A stretch of DNA of 26,147 bases from positions 1 to 26,147 of the forward strand of contig JAJIRX010000657.1 in assembly GCA_023853785.1 (NCBI GenBank). The letters are read 5' to 3'. The position numbers and the translations under genes were made by a program. Below, piece after piece: positions 7,549 through 18,466 of this stretch. Source of the DNA: Psilocybe azurescens (Eukaryota > Basidiomycota > Agaricomycetes > Agaricales > Agrocybaceae). The notes under the pieces were generated by a model. It was not told the origin of the DNA and did not search any database. It worked only from the letters and a program-made list of their open reading frames with translations. Within the stretch, counting starts at the first letter, position 1, and every line of letters starts with the position of its first letter.

Positions 7549-9757
7549 ATGTCTTCTACTACCACCAAAAGCACCTCCCATTTTGTCTTCTCGGCAATCC
7601 CAGCATGGGGTAAGTTGTTTGCTACTCGTTAACGGAAACACCGTTCTGTGTGATGGATTACGAATCTTCCTGTTTGTTCTCTATGTTTTTCTTTAGGTCA
7701 TGCCAAATCGTTCTGCATATTGGCAGCGCATCTGGTTGAAGCGAACACAAATGTTTTTGTGACTTTGATCCTCGCCCCAACCCTTCTTGAGAAAGCTGAG
7801 ACAGAGGTGGCGGCTGAGTTCCAAAGTACAAAGGCCTCTGAGGAGACTCGCAGTGTGTCAGGTATGTCCCGCATAAACACTGATGTCCATTTCCCGACTA
7901 TGCCTACTGACCAACGTTAACACTACACTAGAATCCTCTCGGCCTTCAAGTCAGACTCGCCAGATTTTTCAGTCTGCTCAAACCACTCGTCGAGACTTAC
8001 GGACCGGCCTATCAAACTCTTTTACAGTCCAAGCCCATTTCGTGCGCCGTAACAGGGAAAGTCTTCGATGCCGTGCCCCCACCCAATGTAGTCGTTCTTG
8101 ATGTGAGTAACACATTCTTCTATTTATGGTCCCCTACATTGCTTTACTGCATCTTTATGTTCGTCAAAACTTTCTAGTTCTTTGCATATTACCAGATGCT
8201 GGCCACACGTGCCATTACCGGAAACACTGTGCCCATTCTTGCATGGGTGACCGGCCATACATCCCACGGTGTCCGCCCTATTTGGACCTGCCAGCCATGG
8301 AGGGTCATTTGAGGACCTCAGTGCTAGGATTGAAGCAGAGGCAGTGCGTACCGGAAAAACACCACTCGAGATAGGCGACAAGGTAAGTTCATGATGACGA
8401 ATTATATTTCTTCAGGATGTCCTCTAAGCAGCTGTACGGATATCCAGATCTATAATCACACAGAGGGAAAGATCGTCCAGATTGCTGGACTTCCCTGACA
8501 TGTATGATTGGGAAGCCTTCCCGCAGACGGTAAGAGTAGTCACATGTAGAATGCGGCTTATGCAAGGCACATCAGGCTGACTGCTATTTGTCGATAGCTT
8601 CTTATTCATGTTCCTCTTAGCGAAATCATCAAAACAGCCCAAGCGTGAGCCCCTATCGTGAATATACCTATAACAGGACTCATGAAGACTCGATTACCCT
8701 TAGAGGTCTTAAGGAATGCGATGCAGTTTTCGCGACGACCGCATATGCCTTCGAAGCAGAGTCGATCGGCGCATTCAAATCATGGTTTGCTAGTTGGAAG
8801 AAAGACGCATATGTCATTGGACCCGTGCTATCCACTAGGAAAGTCGAAGATGCTCCCGGAAGCACAGAGACCAAGGATTTCCTCGAGAAAGCACAAGCAG
8901 AATACGGCGAAAAATCGGTCCTCTTGGTATGTTCTATTTATAAATTGTTTATAATCTCTATGTACTGACGACAATGTTTAGATCTCTTTCGGCACTATTT
9001 TCTGGCCATCAGAGCAGAACTACATTGAGGAGGTCATTGAAGCCTTGGTTGAGAAGAAATTCCCTTCGTAAGTCTCTCTAGAATTTGCTCAACATTTGCG
9101 TATTGACAACGCACGTAGATCCTCAGCTACGCATCACCTTGGGCCAAAATCTCGGATGACCTGGCCCAAAAATCAAGGGAACTGGCCTTGGGCTGATCTC
9201 AAAGTGGGTTCCACAGCAATATGTTTTGGCCCACCCTGTATGCCCTTTCATATACTCTAAGCGCCTGGTTACCTGTGCTCATGCTCGAGTTTGTAGTCTA
9301 CTGGCTGGTTCATGACACATGGCGGGCACAACAGTGTCATGGAGACTCTTGCAAATGGAATCCCTGTGTATGTTCATTCTCCGCTAGATAATTTGAAGTT
9401 TAGAACCTCATTTCGATGCTTCACAGGATATGCTGGCCATTCGAAGCCGACCAACCCGCTGCTGCTGCACATATGACCGAAAATCTCAATGTCGCTTTCG
9501 AATTAGTGGAAGTGCGAACCGGCGAAAACGGTTTGAAGCCTTTGCTCAGGAACGGACGCAAGGCAAAGGGTACACGGGAGGCTGTAGGTGTTGAGATTAG
9601 AGAGGTCATCGATGCTTGCTGCAGTGCGAAAGGAGACGAAGCTGCGGAAAATGCCCAGGCTCTCAAGATCAAGTTTGCCGAGGCCTGGGCGGCTGATGGT
9701 GTTAGCAGAAAGGAATTCCAAGCCTTCGTGGAGAAGTATGGTCTCAACCTTCTTTAA
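7549..9757 (+). pseudogene. UDP-glycosyltransferase (GT1 family), frameshifted
   Basis: An intron-rich gene of about 11 exons whose pieces match a fungal family-1 UDP-glycosyltransferase, an enzyme that moves sugar from a UDP-sugar to small lipophilic acceptors. Start ATG 7549, first exon to 7609, last exon 9427-9757. Other borders read from the sequence: 7697-7861, 8178-8382, 8448-8529, 8598-8644, 8677-8926, 8982-9067, 9119-9237, 9297-9367. Diagnostic pieces are HFVFSAIPAWGHAKSF at the N-terminus, ISFGTIFWPSE, and the nucleotide-sugar signature STGWFMTHGGHNSVMETL followed by WPFEADQ. The exon-3 border (7932) does not fit the frame. Single-base shifts occur near 8268, in the CCC run near 8493, and near 9185, and the junction after 9067 is also out of frame. 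The C-terminal exon is clean. It is a pseudogene as it stands, unless these are assembly errors. Confidence 0.9.
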
Positions 9758-9900
9758 GCACAAGTGTTATGGTATGAACGCTGTGTGTCTGGCTCTGTGC
9801 TCGTCTTTCCACGTTATCTTGTCAGAGATAGAAGCCAAATGTATAAATTGAGAAGCTGATTGAAAGGTCGAGTCTATGGATGAGAAAACATCACCGTTGT

Positions 9901-10946
9901 TTATTCATCGAGCGGACCGTAGTCCAGACCTCGGGAATGGATACCACGACTGTCCCAACTCGTGGAGCACAATCGATCCATCCCAAGGGCGTTGTATATC
10001 AAAGTCCAACCATCGGTCCTCATATCTATAACCCCCAGCTTCTGTACGGTATTCAAAACCAACCTGGCAGAGGGTATGCAACCTAGAAGCGAGATAAAAC
10101 CCACACTTTCGGGCGGTCTGCGCGGCAGAAAAGATCCAGGATCCATCTTGGGATCGCCTTCGTCAAATCCTTCGAATGGTATACCTATTCGAAGTCGTTG
10201 GATATACTCATATTTATCAAATGCATCTCCGTAATCCGTCTGTATAGGGGTAAGATTTAAGGAGGCCAAAACTTCTGTCAAATAATTGCTTACCCATCTA
10301 GAGTACATCCTGCTTCTCCATCGCAATATCCACATATTTCCAACTCAAGGTTTTCTAGCAATGGGCATATCTGTCCTAGTCGTTCAAAATGTGTGGGGTC
10401 AAGCCCATCTTCTACCATGATCCTGAAAGTCTTGAGACATTTACCATTTCCTGTAGTATCCAAATTGTTTAATACCATCTCAAAGTTTGCTCTACTATGA
10501 GCGAAAGGCGTAAAAGCCAGTTCCGCCTCAGAGCCTTTGAGGGTCCATTACTTCTTGCGATGCGGATGTGAGTAATAGCTCATATTACTGTACCTTCTTT
10601 CAACAGGACCTTCCCCACTCTGTTAGTTTCCCGACAGGAGTGAAGGAAAGGCATTCAAGTTTGAAAGTAGCTATAGATGGAAGGCTGTTTGGGGCTAGTC
10701 CTTTTCTGAACGGGGTATCAATCATTATCATATCCTTGATACTGGGACATCCTACAATAGCACGAAGGAAAGAATTCGGTGGATAGAAGGGACAAGTGAT
10801 ATGAAAGGTACGTATGTTTTCCATCCTGGGAACTGCTTGTTCGAGTTTAATTAGGTCCTTTGGTGTGTACGCCTCGATTATATACATAACATCTGGGGCA
10901 GTCGGAGATGCATCAGGCCCATCATCGGGCCAGTCTAGTCTAAAAT
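9901..10946 (-). pseudogene. Leucine-rich-repeat protein, F-box-like family (fragmentary)
   Basis: Three coding blocks on the minus strand: 10946-10600, about 10535-10295, and 10239-9901 (stop TAA at 9903-9901). The second and third are joined by a plausible intron at 10294-10240 (GTAAGC ... TACAG). Short LRR-like strands such as CPLLENLELEICGYC, GCPSIKDMIMID and MENIRTFHI resemble the C-terminal LRR part of basidiomycete F-box proteins, which select substrates for SCF ubiquitin ligases. I see no F-box on this strand upstream, and the join near 10535-10600 does not keep frame cleanly. Calling it an F-box family member is inference from repeat style; the LRR character is directly visible. Confidence 0.45.
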
Positions 10947-11507
10947 TCCTGGAGCAAATGATCAGATAGATCTAAGGCCATCTCTTGGCTTATTGAAAGT
11001 ACGACCGTAGCCTCTCTGGCAGAAAGTGTAATCCTGATTCATTGTCTTGTTTCTTCGGATGAGGCCTTCTGATAAATGAAAAAGTAGCGATTTTGTCGCA
11101 TAGAAAAAAAATCATGAGACAGCTCCGACAGGCTGCGATAGGGTGGTTTGTCTTTCCCTATAGCTGAAGGTAGTCACAACTTGTACAATTTTCCCGATAA
11201 CCTGGAAAGAAGTGACTGAGTTTGAACTTGCTGACCTCCCGCCGTAATTTGCCGAGAGCAGTACAGGGCGTCTGTTGTGATGCCAACTCGACTCTTCGCA
11301 ATCGATCGCTAATTCAATCGGTCAGGTATTCTCAGAATACATGCCTTGAACAATTCGTCCAGCCATGCCGATTGAACAAGCCAAATTATTCACAGCATAT
11401 CACCACCCTACCATTATCCATGATCGTCTTCCACCGGAGATAATGTCCGCCGTTTCGGTCAGTCTTGGTTCTGCCATGGAACTATCCAGCTATTGACAAG
11501 TATCCAG
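10947..11507. other. Gap between LRR gene and first MFS copy, with a possible F-box scrap
   Basis: No complete gene is visible. On the plus strand at about 11415-11457 a short frame reads IHDRLPPEIMSAVS, close to the LPPEI core that opens many fungal F-boxes, followed by a GTCAGT donor-like site. It has no downstream continuation, because MFS exon sequence starts at 11508. It may be a fragment left by rearrangement. Confidence 0.3.
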
Positions 11508-12946
11508 GATTGCGGAGCGGTCGACGTGGAGATGGGTATTCTGGTCGACCAGTATTGTTGACGTTCTGGTTCAGATCTCCGGCCTGTTCTTCCTTCGTGA
11601 AAGTAAAGCCCTCATTGTCTATCTTTGCCCTTGCCTTTGTTCAATTAGCGTTGACGCTCTTTGTCTTCAGCATTTGCACCCTACCTACTTGAACAAAAGG
11701 CGAAAGAGATCCGAAAGAAACTTGATGAAGAAAACGCGCCACATAGAGAAGTTAGGACTATCTTCAAGTCAAGCGGAACCACGATCGTAAGTTTTCGACC
11801 ACGCCCTTCCTTTTTCGAAAATGCTCAAGTTATCATTCCAGATGGCAGCATATATTCGCAAAAGCATTGACACGACCTTTCCAACTCTTCGCATATGAGA
11901 CCATCGTTCAGATTCTTGGAGTATATATGGCATTCGTATATGGAATCTTCTATCGTACGTTCTTTCCTCTTTTCCTCCTTCCCTAGAATCTGTACTGACC
12001 CTTTTTCAGTCTTCCTTACTACGATGCCAGTCATTTTCAGGGATAATTACCACGAAGGTCCCGGAATTGGGGGACTGCATTATATTGCGCTTGGCATTGG
12101 ATTGTCGGCGTCTTCCCAAATCAATGCTCGGTTCATGGACCGCATATACATACACTTGAGAGAAGAGGGAACAATGGCGTCGGCGAGCCTGAATTCCGCC
12201 TTCGTGAGTAGTGATAATCATTCGAGACATGACCTACGACTGACATGGAGGTTAATCACTTACAGCAACCACTATTCCAGGATCTATAATTCTTCCTTTC
12301 GGCTTGCTACTAAGTGGCTGGGGCGGCACAGCATAAGCTACACTGGATCGCTGTTGACTTTGTGCGTCTATTTCATAAATTTATTTTATCCTCTGATTAA
12401 ACAGTGTTAATATTGGATTGCAGGGCATTGCGTGTGTCGGGGCAGGCATGATCCTCGTTTTCCAGGGCATTCAAACCTATGTCGTCGATACGTTTACGCT
12501 ACATGCGGCGTCTGGTACGTTTTCTTCTCTTTCGACCCTAGCGTTCCTTCGCTTATCTAAGTCTTGTTGTTCTCTCAGCTCTGGCAGCTGTGTCCACGCT
12601 GCGCTCGTTAGCTGGTTTTGGATTCCCTCTCTTTAAGCGCCTTCGGTGTCGCCAAGCTTGGTTATGGAAAAGGCAATACCATTCTAGCAGCTTTAGCTAT
12701 TGCACTAGGATGCCCAGCGTAAGTTCTTATTCTATAGAAGACATCCCGCCGTAGCCTATTGCTGACCTAAACTCTTTTCCGTGCGACAGTCCAATCCTCC
12801 TCTGGAAGTTCGGTAAAAGAATCCAAATGAGCAGCAGATCACAGCGAACAAACAGGCGCATCCGCGATCACCGCCCTATATCAGCCGGTCCGACTCTCGA
12901 GGCCTCGCATAACGACCACCATAACGAAAAGAAGAATGCCGTTTAA
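11508..12946 (+). pseudogene. MFS transporter (DHA1-like), 5'-truncated and frameshifted, copy 1
   Basis: Eight exons of the C-terminal two thirds of a DHA1-type (drug:H+ antiporter-like) major facilitator: 11508-11602, 11671-11786, 11842-11954, 12010-12203, 12266-12361, 12424-12514, 12579-12718 and 12790-12946 (TAA). Recognisable pieces are AERSTWRWVFWSTS, FAPYLLEQKAKEIRKKL, EGPGIGGLHYIALGIGL, a GSIILPFGLLLSGW helix and TLRSLAGFGFPLF. Such proteins export drugs or metabolites across the plasma membrane. The first six helices and the start codon are missing; sequence begins exactly at an exon border after TATCCAG. Frameshifts lie near 12165 and near 12640 (an extra A after CTCTTT). The second copy begins about 700 bp downstream. 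Confidence 0.88.
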
Positions 12947-13615
12947 GATTTTATACGACAACTTGCAGTTTACTTTAGAACGTGATAATCACTGTCGCAT
13001 TGCTTTCGCACGGACTTGGACTATTTAGAGCGCGGGGGATACAAGGTGTATACATATTCGTAGTATGTACTTTATGACTTTTGAGAGTATGTATGGCCGC
13101 CTCTAATGCTATTGTTATATATTTAAATTTCATGCCAGTGGAGCTGTGTGGGATACTTCTAAAAAATTACAAGTTGGAAATCAAAGTTATCGTCGGCCGA
13201 CGCTGCACATATAAAATATTCCAACGGCTCCGACATCCATCTTGGATACCATTTTCTGCTTAGTACAAGTCTCCTCGAAGCAGCACTTAGTGCATACTAT
13301 GGGCAGGTCAGGCGATCGGAAATATTTCCTTCTCAAACGACTCACACTCACACTTTCCATGCACCCTCCGTCTTATTCATCACAGTCATCGAAATAAGGT
13401 CATCGATAGTTGACCTCGGTTCTTTATAAAATGAATGCTCTGTCCGACTTCATGTATCCTCGTGCCGGGTCTATAATTGCTTCAAGGCCTGTGTCCTCAC
13501 AGACCTGAAAGCAGTTGGAATACCTACGAGTCGGACTCTTTTATACTCTCTTGAAGCTTTGCTATCGCCTGCAGGCCATGCTCTTGAACGACTCTTGTGA
13601 AGCAGACGCATTATC
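12947..13615. other. Spacer between the two MFS copies
   Basis: I see no supportable coding region or RNA gene here. The stretch probably holds the 3' end of copy 1 and the promoter and first exon of copy 2, whose start codon I could not place. Confidence 0.5.
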
Positions 13616-16027
13616 TTTGATGCCCGATTCCGCCCAGAGGCGGGTGTCCAAGATTCCATCAGCGGATCCGGGAATGTACCCGAGGGACAAGTGCGATCGA
13701 ACTCGGAAAGGATGCGAGCAGAAGCGGCGTTTGCAATGGAGATAAAGCTACCACAAATAACGAAGTGCTCTTGGTTGATTGGGATGGTCCTTCTGACCCT
13801 TCAAACCCGAAAAAGTGAGTTTTGGCAATGGCTCCTTGTCGACAGTTCAAGCCACCCTAATGAAGTTGACGATGTTCTAGTTGGCCCATATCGGAAAGAA
13901 ATGGGTTGCGGCGCTAGTTGTCTCGGCTGTCACATTCATATCACCTGTTTCGTCATCTATGATTGCACCTGCAAGTGGCCAGGTAGCTCAGAGCTTCGGA
14001 ATAACGAGCAACGTGCTTATAGCTATGACGACTAGCGTTTTCTGCTGGGATTTGGTAGGTATTTTTCTTGTTCTATTTTTAACTACGCTTTGGTGTAATT
14101 TGAATTTGAATTTGAATTTCTCCTACCAGCTGCTGGTCCTTTGGTACGTACCTTCACCATCATTTTTATTTATTCTTTTGGATTCGAGGCATATCTGACG
14201 GGCATTATTATAGTTTGTAGGACCTCTCAGCGAGATATTCGGTCGCACCCGAGTCCTACAATCATCCTACTATTTTATCTAGGTAAATTCCATACCCGAT
14301 TATCATTTCCCCCTCTAATACGCTCATGCGATGCTTGTGCATTCTTTGTATATAGCCTGGAACACGGGGTGCGGTTTTTCTACAAGTAAGACACAATTAC
14401 TTGTTTTTCGATTTCTGGCTGGACTCGGCGGAGGCGGCACGCTTTCTGTGAGTCTTTAAGCTTCACAAATGGCCATATTTCCGTGGACTGATTTTTATAT
14501 GGTAAAAGATCGGTTGGAGGGGGAGTCCTTGGCGATATATGGCTTCCAGAAGAGAGGGGTAAGGCGATTGCGGTATATTCACTGGCACCCTGTTAGGACC
14601 AGCTATAGGACCTGTGTGTGGAGGTTGGTTAGTAATAATTAATGCAATTCAGTGAACCTACATTGTACTAATAAGAATCTCCTACTAATTAGGATGGCTG
14701 AAAGTTCAACCTGGCGATGGGTTTTCTGGTCAACAAGTTTAGTAGATGTCGTAGTGCAAATAACTGGGCTATTCTACCTTCGAGAATATACGCCTCACGT
14801 CCAGCTCTGTAGATGTTCATTGTTAACCCATTGACGTGTCTAGCTTATGCACCATTTTTGCTTGAGCAAAAGCAAACCAGATACAGAAAAAGACTTCGAT
14901 CTTGAAAACCAGCCGCACAAAATAGTGCGGACAATTTTTGAATCCTCTGAAGAACGAATGTAATGCTCTCAGAATTGAGCTCAGCCTGCTATACAGTGCT
15001 AATGATCGTCTCAGATGGAAGAATATATTTAGGACAGCATTAACGCGGCCTTTCCGGCTATTCGCGTCACGAGAGTATTGTCCAGATTCTTGGAATATAC
15101 ATGGCGTTTGTGTATGGAATATTTTTACAGTCGCGTGAATACAATTCTCTTTCGTTTTGTTTGATAATTGAGAACATGTGCACTACTAGTATTCCTTACT
15201 AGTGCGCCTATTATATTTAGCAGCATATACAACGAGGGTCCTGGTACCGGGGCCTCCACTATATCGCATTAGGCTTGGGGTTAACGCTTTCTTCCCAAGC
15301 GAGTGCCCGATATATCGATCGTATCTACATCCATTTCAAGAACAAAAATAACGGTGTTGGGGAGCCTGAGTTTAGCCTTCGTCAGTATTTCAGTTACTTA
15401 AAAAAGAAACATGAAGTGATTTAATCCGTATAGCGACGATCATCCTTGGATCTATGCTGGTTCCTTTTGGTCTGTTATTGAGTGGGTGGTCGGCTCAGAA
15501 AAAATACACTGGATTGCAGTCGACATCGTACGCCCACACCTGTCACGCTGGATGCTTATCACTTAATTTCAGAAAATATGGAAGGGAAACCTATTCGTTG
15601 GTGCCGGGTCGAATCTTGTCTTTCAAGGAGTTCAGACCTATGTTGTCGACACATTTACCTTGCATGCAGCTTCTGGTATGCCCGGCCCTATTCTTCGTAC
15701 ATTCTCATTCTCAGACCTTCGATCTAGCATTAGCGGCCGTGAACACTCTGCGTTCGCTAGCTGGTTTTGGATTCCCCCTTTTTTTCACCTGCGATGTCGC
15801 CCAAAATTGGTTATGGTAAAGGGAGATCACGATTTTGGCTTGTTTAGCTATCGCAATAGGTTGCCCAGCGTAAGTTGGAGGTAGTTTCTTTCTGGTCGTC
15901 ATCACATTTGACGTTTCACTATTGCAGTCCGATTCTCCTATGGAAGTATGGAAGAAGAATAAGAATGGGAAGCAGATCGCAGCCAATCCGAAGCTCCTAC
16001 AACCGCTGTCGGCAAGCTCAAAGATAG
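13616..16027 (+). pseudogene. MFS transporter (DHA1-like), frameshifted, copy 2
   Basis: A longer relative of copy 1 that retains the N-terminal half. It begins near 13616 with a hydrophilic tail (RFRPEAGVQDSISGSG). The DWDGPSDPSNPKK segment before the first helix follows, with an intron at 13815-13880. Next come the helices FISPVSSSMIAPASGQVAQ, GPLSEIFGR, RFLAGLGGGGTLS and VLGDIWLPEERGKAIAVYSL, then AESSTWRWVFWSTS and the same C-terminal exons as copy 1, ending at TAG 16025-16027. The GGGGT-type helix 4/5 motif and SEIFGR loop are typical of DHA1 proteins. Frame breaks occur near 13742, 13900, 14590, 14800-14950 and 15780-15840. The start codon was not identified. It is a tandem paralogue of copy 1 in the same orientation. 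Confidence 0.88.
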
Positions 16028-16441
16028 ACTCTACTGCCAATCGCAGCAACAGCCATGTAGAAAAGATGGAGCAAATTAGTACTACTTACCCACACTGTAG
16101 ATGGCGTTTGGCCTCATATCGCACAGGGCGATAGGGATTATTGTTCGTATTATGTAGTATGTCCTCTTTAGAAAAAATTATCGATTAACTGAAAATGAAC
16201 TCTGGCTCGCCAGTTTGCTGCCCGATTGAGCTCATCTGAGGTCATTTGTGTTTTAATCTATTTTTAGATCAGGAGAGGGTCATCAAGAACTTCGTGGTTT
16301 CTGAGTCGAACCAGACCGCCAATGGAGCCTTTAGCATACTCAGCGACCGGGAGCAGTGCAAGCGCCCAAGAAAGTCACGAGCGAAAGCGAAAGCGACACT
16401 CTTTCTGTGCATACGGGTTCTACATACACCGCTGCAGGGTG
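16028..16441. other. Gene-free stretch after MFS copy 2
   Basis: I see nothing supportable here apart from the end of the MFS remnant. Short open frames overlap in several frames without recognisable content. Confidence 0.5.
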
Positions 16442-16685
16442 TACTTTACCTCCACCCATATACTCCATGTGGAGTCCACCAACTCCATACAGAAGTGGTG
16501 GACTCCACATGGACTCCATCTGGAACATATCCAAGTGTTCAGAAAGTTATCTTTGATAGGTGGAGTTCAGGTGGACTCCAGATGGACTCCAGATGGACTT
16601 CAAGCAATTCCACTTGAATCCAACTGGAGTCAGGTGGAGTCCAGGTGGAGTTCAATTAGAATCCACCTGGACTCCATACCTGGGT
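16442..16685. repeat. TGGAGTCCA-rich foldback block, left copy
   Basis: The stretch is dominated by TGGAGTCCA / TGGACTCCA-type words in both orientations. It includes a perfect 17-bp inverted repeat: CCATGTGGAGTCCACCA at 16465-16481 and its complement at 16496-16512, with a 14-nt loop. Positions 16442-16517 align, reverse-complemented, with 18386-18466. The content resembles a foldback or MITE-type repeat rather than coding DNA. Confidence 0.7.
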
Positions 16686-17099
16686 AACAATATTCCAGCT
16701 TAGGCCATCAGAGAGCAGACTTATTGAATTTCACAAAGTCCAGCTATAGCCAGATTTTAATTGGAATGTATTTTCTTAGAGTAAATTCATGTAAGAATGT
16801 ATATATAATATATTAAAAACTATATACTACATTATTATCTACAATATTATCTACTAGCGAAGTTCATCACCACTGAAACATAAAAAAGAAATATATAAAA
16901 ATATATAAAACAAAAGAAATAAAAGAAAAACAGACAAAACAGACAAAAAAGGAGGCGAGAGGGTACATAGTTGGTTCAAATAAATATAGAAGCACATGAA
17001 CATGAAAAAAAAAAAGAGAAAACGAGATAAAAAAAAAAAGAAAAAAGAAGAAAAAAAGGGGGCGAGAGGATGGCCGTGTCGCTCGTAGCCCCGCCGTAC
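16686..17099. other. AT-rich and purine-rich stretch
   Basis: An AT-rich part (about 16780-16860, many TATA and ATTAT words) leads into an A-rich purine stretch at about 16870-17060 with AAAAAGAAAA words. No gene is supportable. The low-complexity A-runs are likely unstable. Confidence 0.5.
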
Positions 17100-17535
17100 G
17101 CATTGTCGCCGTTGTGGTGGCCGTCGTACACGCTGTGGTAGCCTTCATACATGTTGTGGTGGCCGTCGCACGTGTCCGGCGTGTCCGATACGTTGTGCTG
17201 TCGTGTCCGCTGTGTCTGCCATACGCATTGTCGTTGTCGTTGTGGCTGTCGTACACGTCGTTGTTGTCGTTGTCGTGGCCGTTGTACGTGTGGTCGTCGT
17301 CGTCGTACACATCGTTGTCGTTGTCGTGGCCGTTGTACGGCGTGGTCGTTGTCGTTGTCGTGGCCGTCGTATGCGTCGTGGTCGTCGTTGTCGTGGCCGT
17401 CACACGTGCGTGGTGGTCGTGGCTGTTGTCGTCGTTGTCTGCGTACGTGTTGGTGTTGTCGTCCGTCACGGCGTCCTGCGTGCCGTCGTACCCATCGTTG
17501 TACATACCGTACGTACCCGTCGTTGTCGTTGTCGT
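17100..17535. repeat. GTCGT/GTTGTCGTGGCC minisatellite
   Basis: Imperfect tandem repetition of units such as GTTGTCGTTGTCGTGGCC and GTCGTACAC over more than 400 bp, with strong strand asymmetry (G and T on plus). Because the units are built from triplets without stop codons, several frames stay open on both strands. They would encode Val-rich, Arg/Cys-rich, or (minus) Thr- and Asp/Asn/His-rich low-complexity peptides. Confidence 0.8.
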
Positions 17536-17539
17536 CGGC

Positions 17540-17596
17540 CTACACAAAAAGAGGGGGAGCGGTTAATGGCAGCGGCATGCGGAATTCGCGACTTAC
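17540..17596 (-). other. Candidate 57-nt intron at the edge of the minisatellite
   Basis: On the minus strand a perfect donor CAG|GTAAGT (17596 inward) and an acceptor preceded by a pyrimidine run, CCCCCTCTTTTTGTGTAG, bound 57 nt, the usual size in basidiomycetes. If used, the minisatellite would be an exon of a minus-strand transcript. I could not settle which frame would be used, and no conserved domain supports a protein. Confidence 0.35.
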
Positions 17597-18013
17597 CTGG
17601 GGTCGCGACCTCGTTCCTCATTCGCATCGCATCGCCTCGTTCCCCTTGTTCCGCATTCGCCTCGCCTCGTTCCTCATTCTCCACCCGCCTACGTTCTGTC
17701 TCGTTCCGTACTCACCTCCCTTCGTTCGCGGGTGTCCGTTTGTTCTTCGTCGGTCTCGGTTTGTTGCGATGCGATGCGTGTCGGGTCGGGTTGGCATGGG
17801 CCTGGCTCTGACCGACGACGGCGAGGTGGGGGCAACGCATGACGGCGGCAGCGGGGTAGTGGTGGTCGGAGGAAGAAGTGGGGTGGTGGAAATAATAAAC
17901 GGACCGACGTGGCATCAATAAGTCACATACGTGACGTTATTTGTCACTGCTGAGAAATGCCGAGTAAATAGCCGTATTGGTATGTAGCCCATCAAAATTT
18001 GATAAATTACAAA
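17597..18013. other. GC-rich stretch with CATTCGC/CTCGTTC repeats
   Basis: Positions 17600-17700 hold imperfect repeats of CTCGTTCCTCATTCGC-like words, followed by GC-rich sequence and then ordinary AT-richer sequence from about 17890. No gene is supportable. Confidence 0.45.
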
Positions 18014-18095
18014 GGCTCTATAGCTTAGTTGGTTTAACGTCAGTGTGTGGCCTTCTCGGATGCCCGAGTTCAATTCCTGTTGGTGCTTTTTTTTT
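18014..18095 (+). tRNA. Degenerate tRNA or tRNA-derived SINE head with pol III boxes
   Basis: An A box (TAGCTTAGTTGG, 18021-18032) and a B box (AGTTCAATTCC, 18068-18078) are spaced as in a tRNA gene. GGCTCTA at 18014 and TGGTGCT at 18081 pair at six of seven positions, counting G-T pairs. A run of nine T follows at 18087-18095, as a pol III terminator. The T stem is weak and I cannot form a convincing anticodon stem, so no anticodon is assigned. An AT-rich tail with repeated AAATAAAATAT follows to about 18131, which would suit a SINE or retro-copy. Confidence 0.45.
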
Positions 18096-18134
18096 ACATT
18101 ATAATAAAATATAAATAAAATATAAATAAAATCT

Positions 18135-18466
18135 GGGGATCATCCTCCACCTGGAATCCATTAGAAATTGACCCTGAAATAGTGTATTAATGCTGATATA
18201 CATGCTTCTTGAGTCAAATCCATATGGAATCCATATGGAGGATGTGAGACTGAAGTTCCACATGGAGTCCACATGGAGTTCCACATCCTCCACATTGGCC
18301 CACATGGAGGATGAGTGGATTCCAGCTGGACTCCAGGTGGAGCCTCCACCTCTAAATGGCTGGTACACCTGCCAAAAAAAAGTCACCAAACTCCATGTGG
18401 ACTCCACCAACTCCGGCATGGAGTTGGTGGACTCCACCCTGGAATATATGGGTGAGGGTAAAGACC
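18135..18466. repeat. TGGAGTCCA-rich foldback block, right copy (inverted)
   Basis: Rich in CCATATGGA, CCACATGGAG and TGGACTCCA words. Positions 18386-18466 are the reverse complement of the left block at 16442-16517, at roughly 80% identity by eye, including the shared CTTTACC..CACCCATATA lead-in. A local hairpin pairs TGGACTCCACCAACTCC near 18398 with GGAGTTGGTGGACTCCA near 18419, with one mismatch. The two blocks enclose the minisatellite and the tRNA-like sequence. Confidence 0.7.

Noticed and set aside
16442..16685. CRISPR-like array of TGGAGTCCA repeats
   Set aside because: Spacing is irregular, the words are palindromic and degenerate, and the host is eukaryotic.
16867..17547. Long minus-strand frame (226 codons) rich in Thr and Asp/Asn/His with a Phe-rich end
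   Set aside because: It comes from a triplet minisatellite and A-rich tract that keep several frames open at once; the Phe-rich end is just poly-A read backwards. No domain or conserved start.
17114..17921. Plus-strand Val-rich and Arg/Cys-rich frames over the minisatellite
   Set aside because: Same cause: stop-free repeat units in all frames, with no independent coding evidence.
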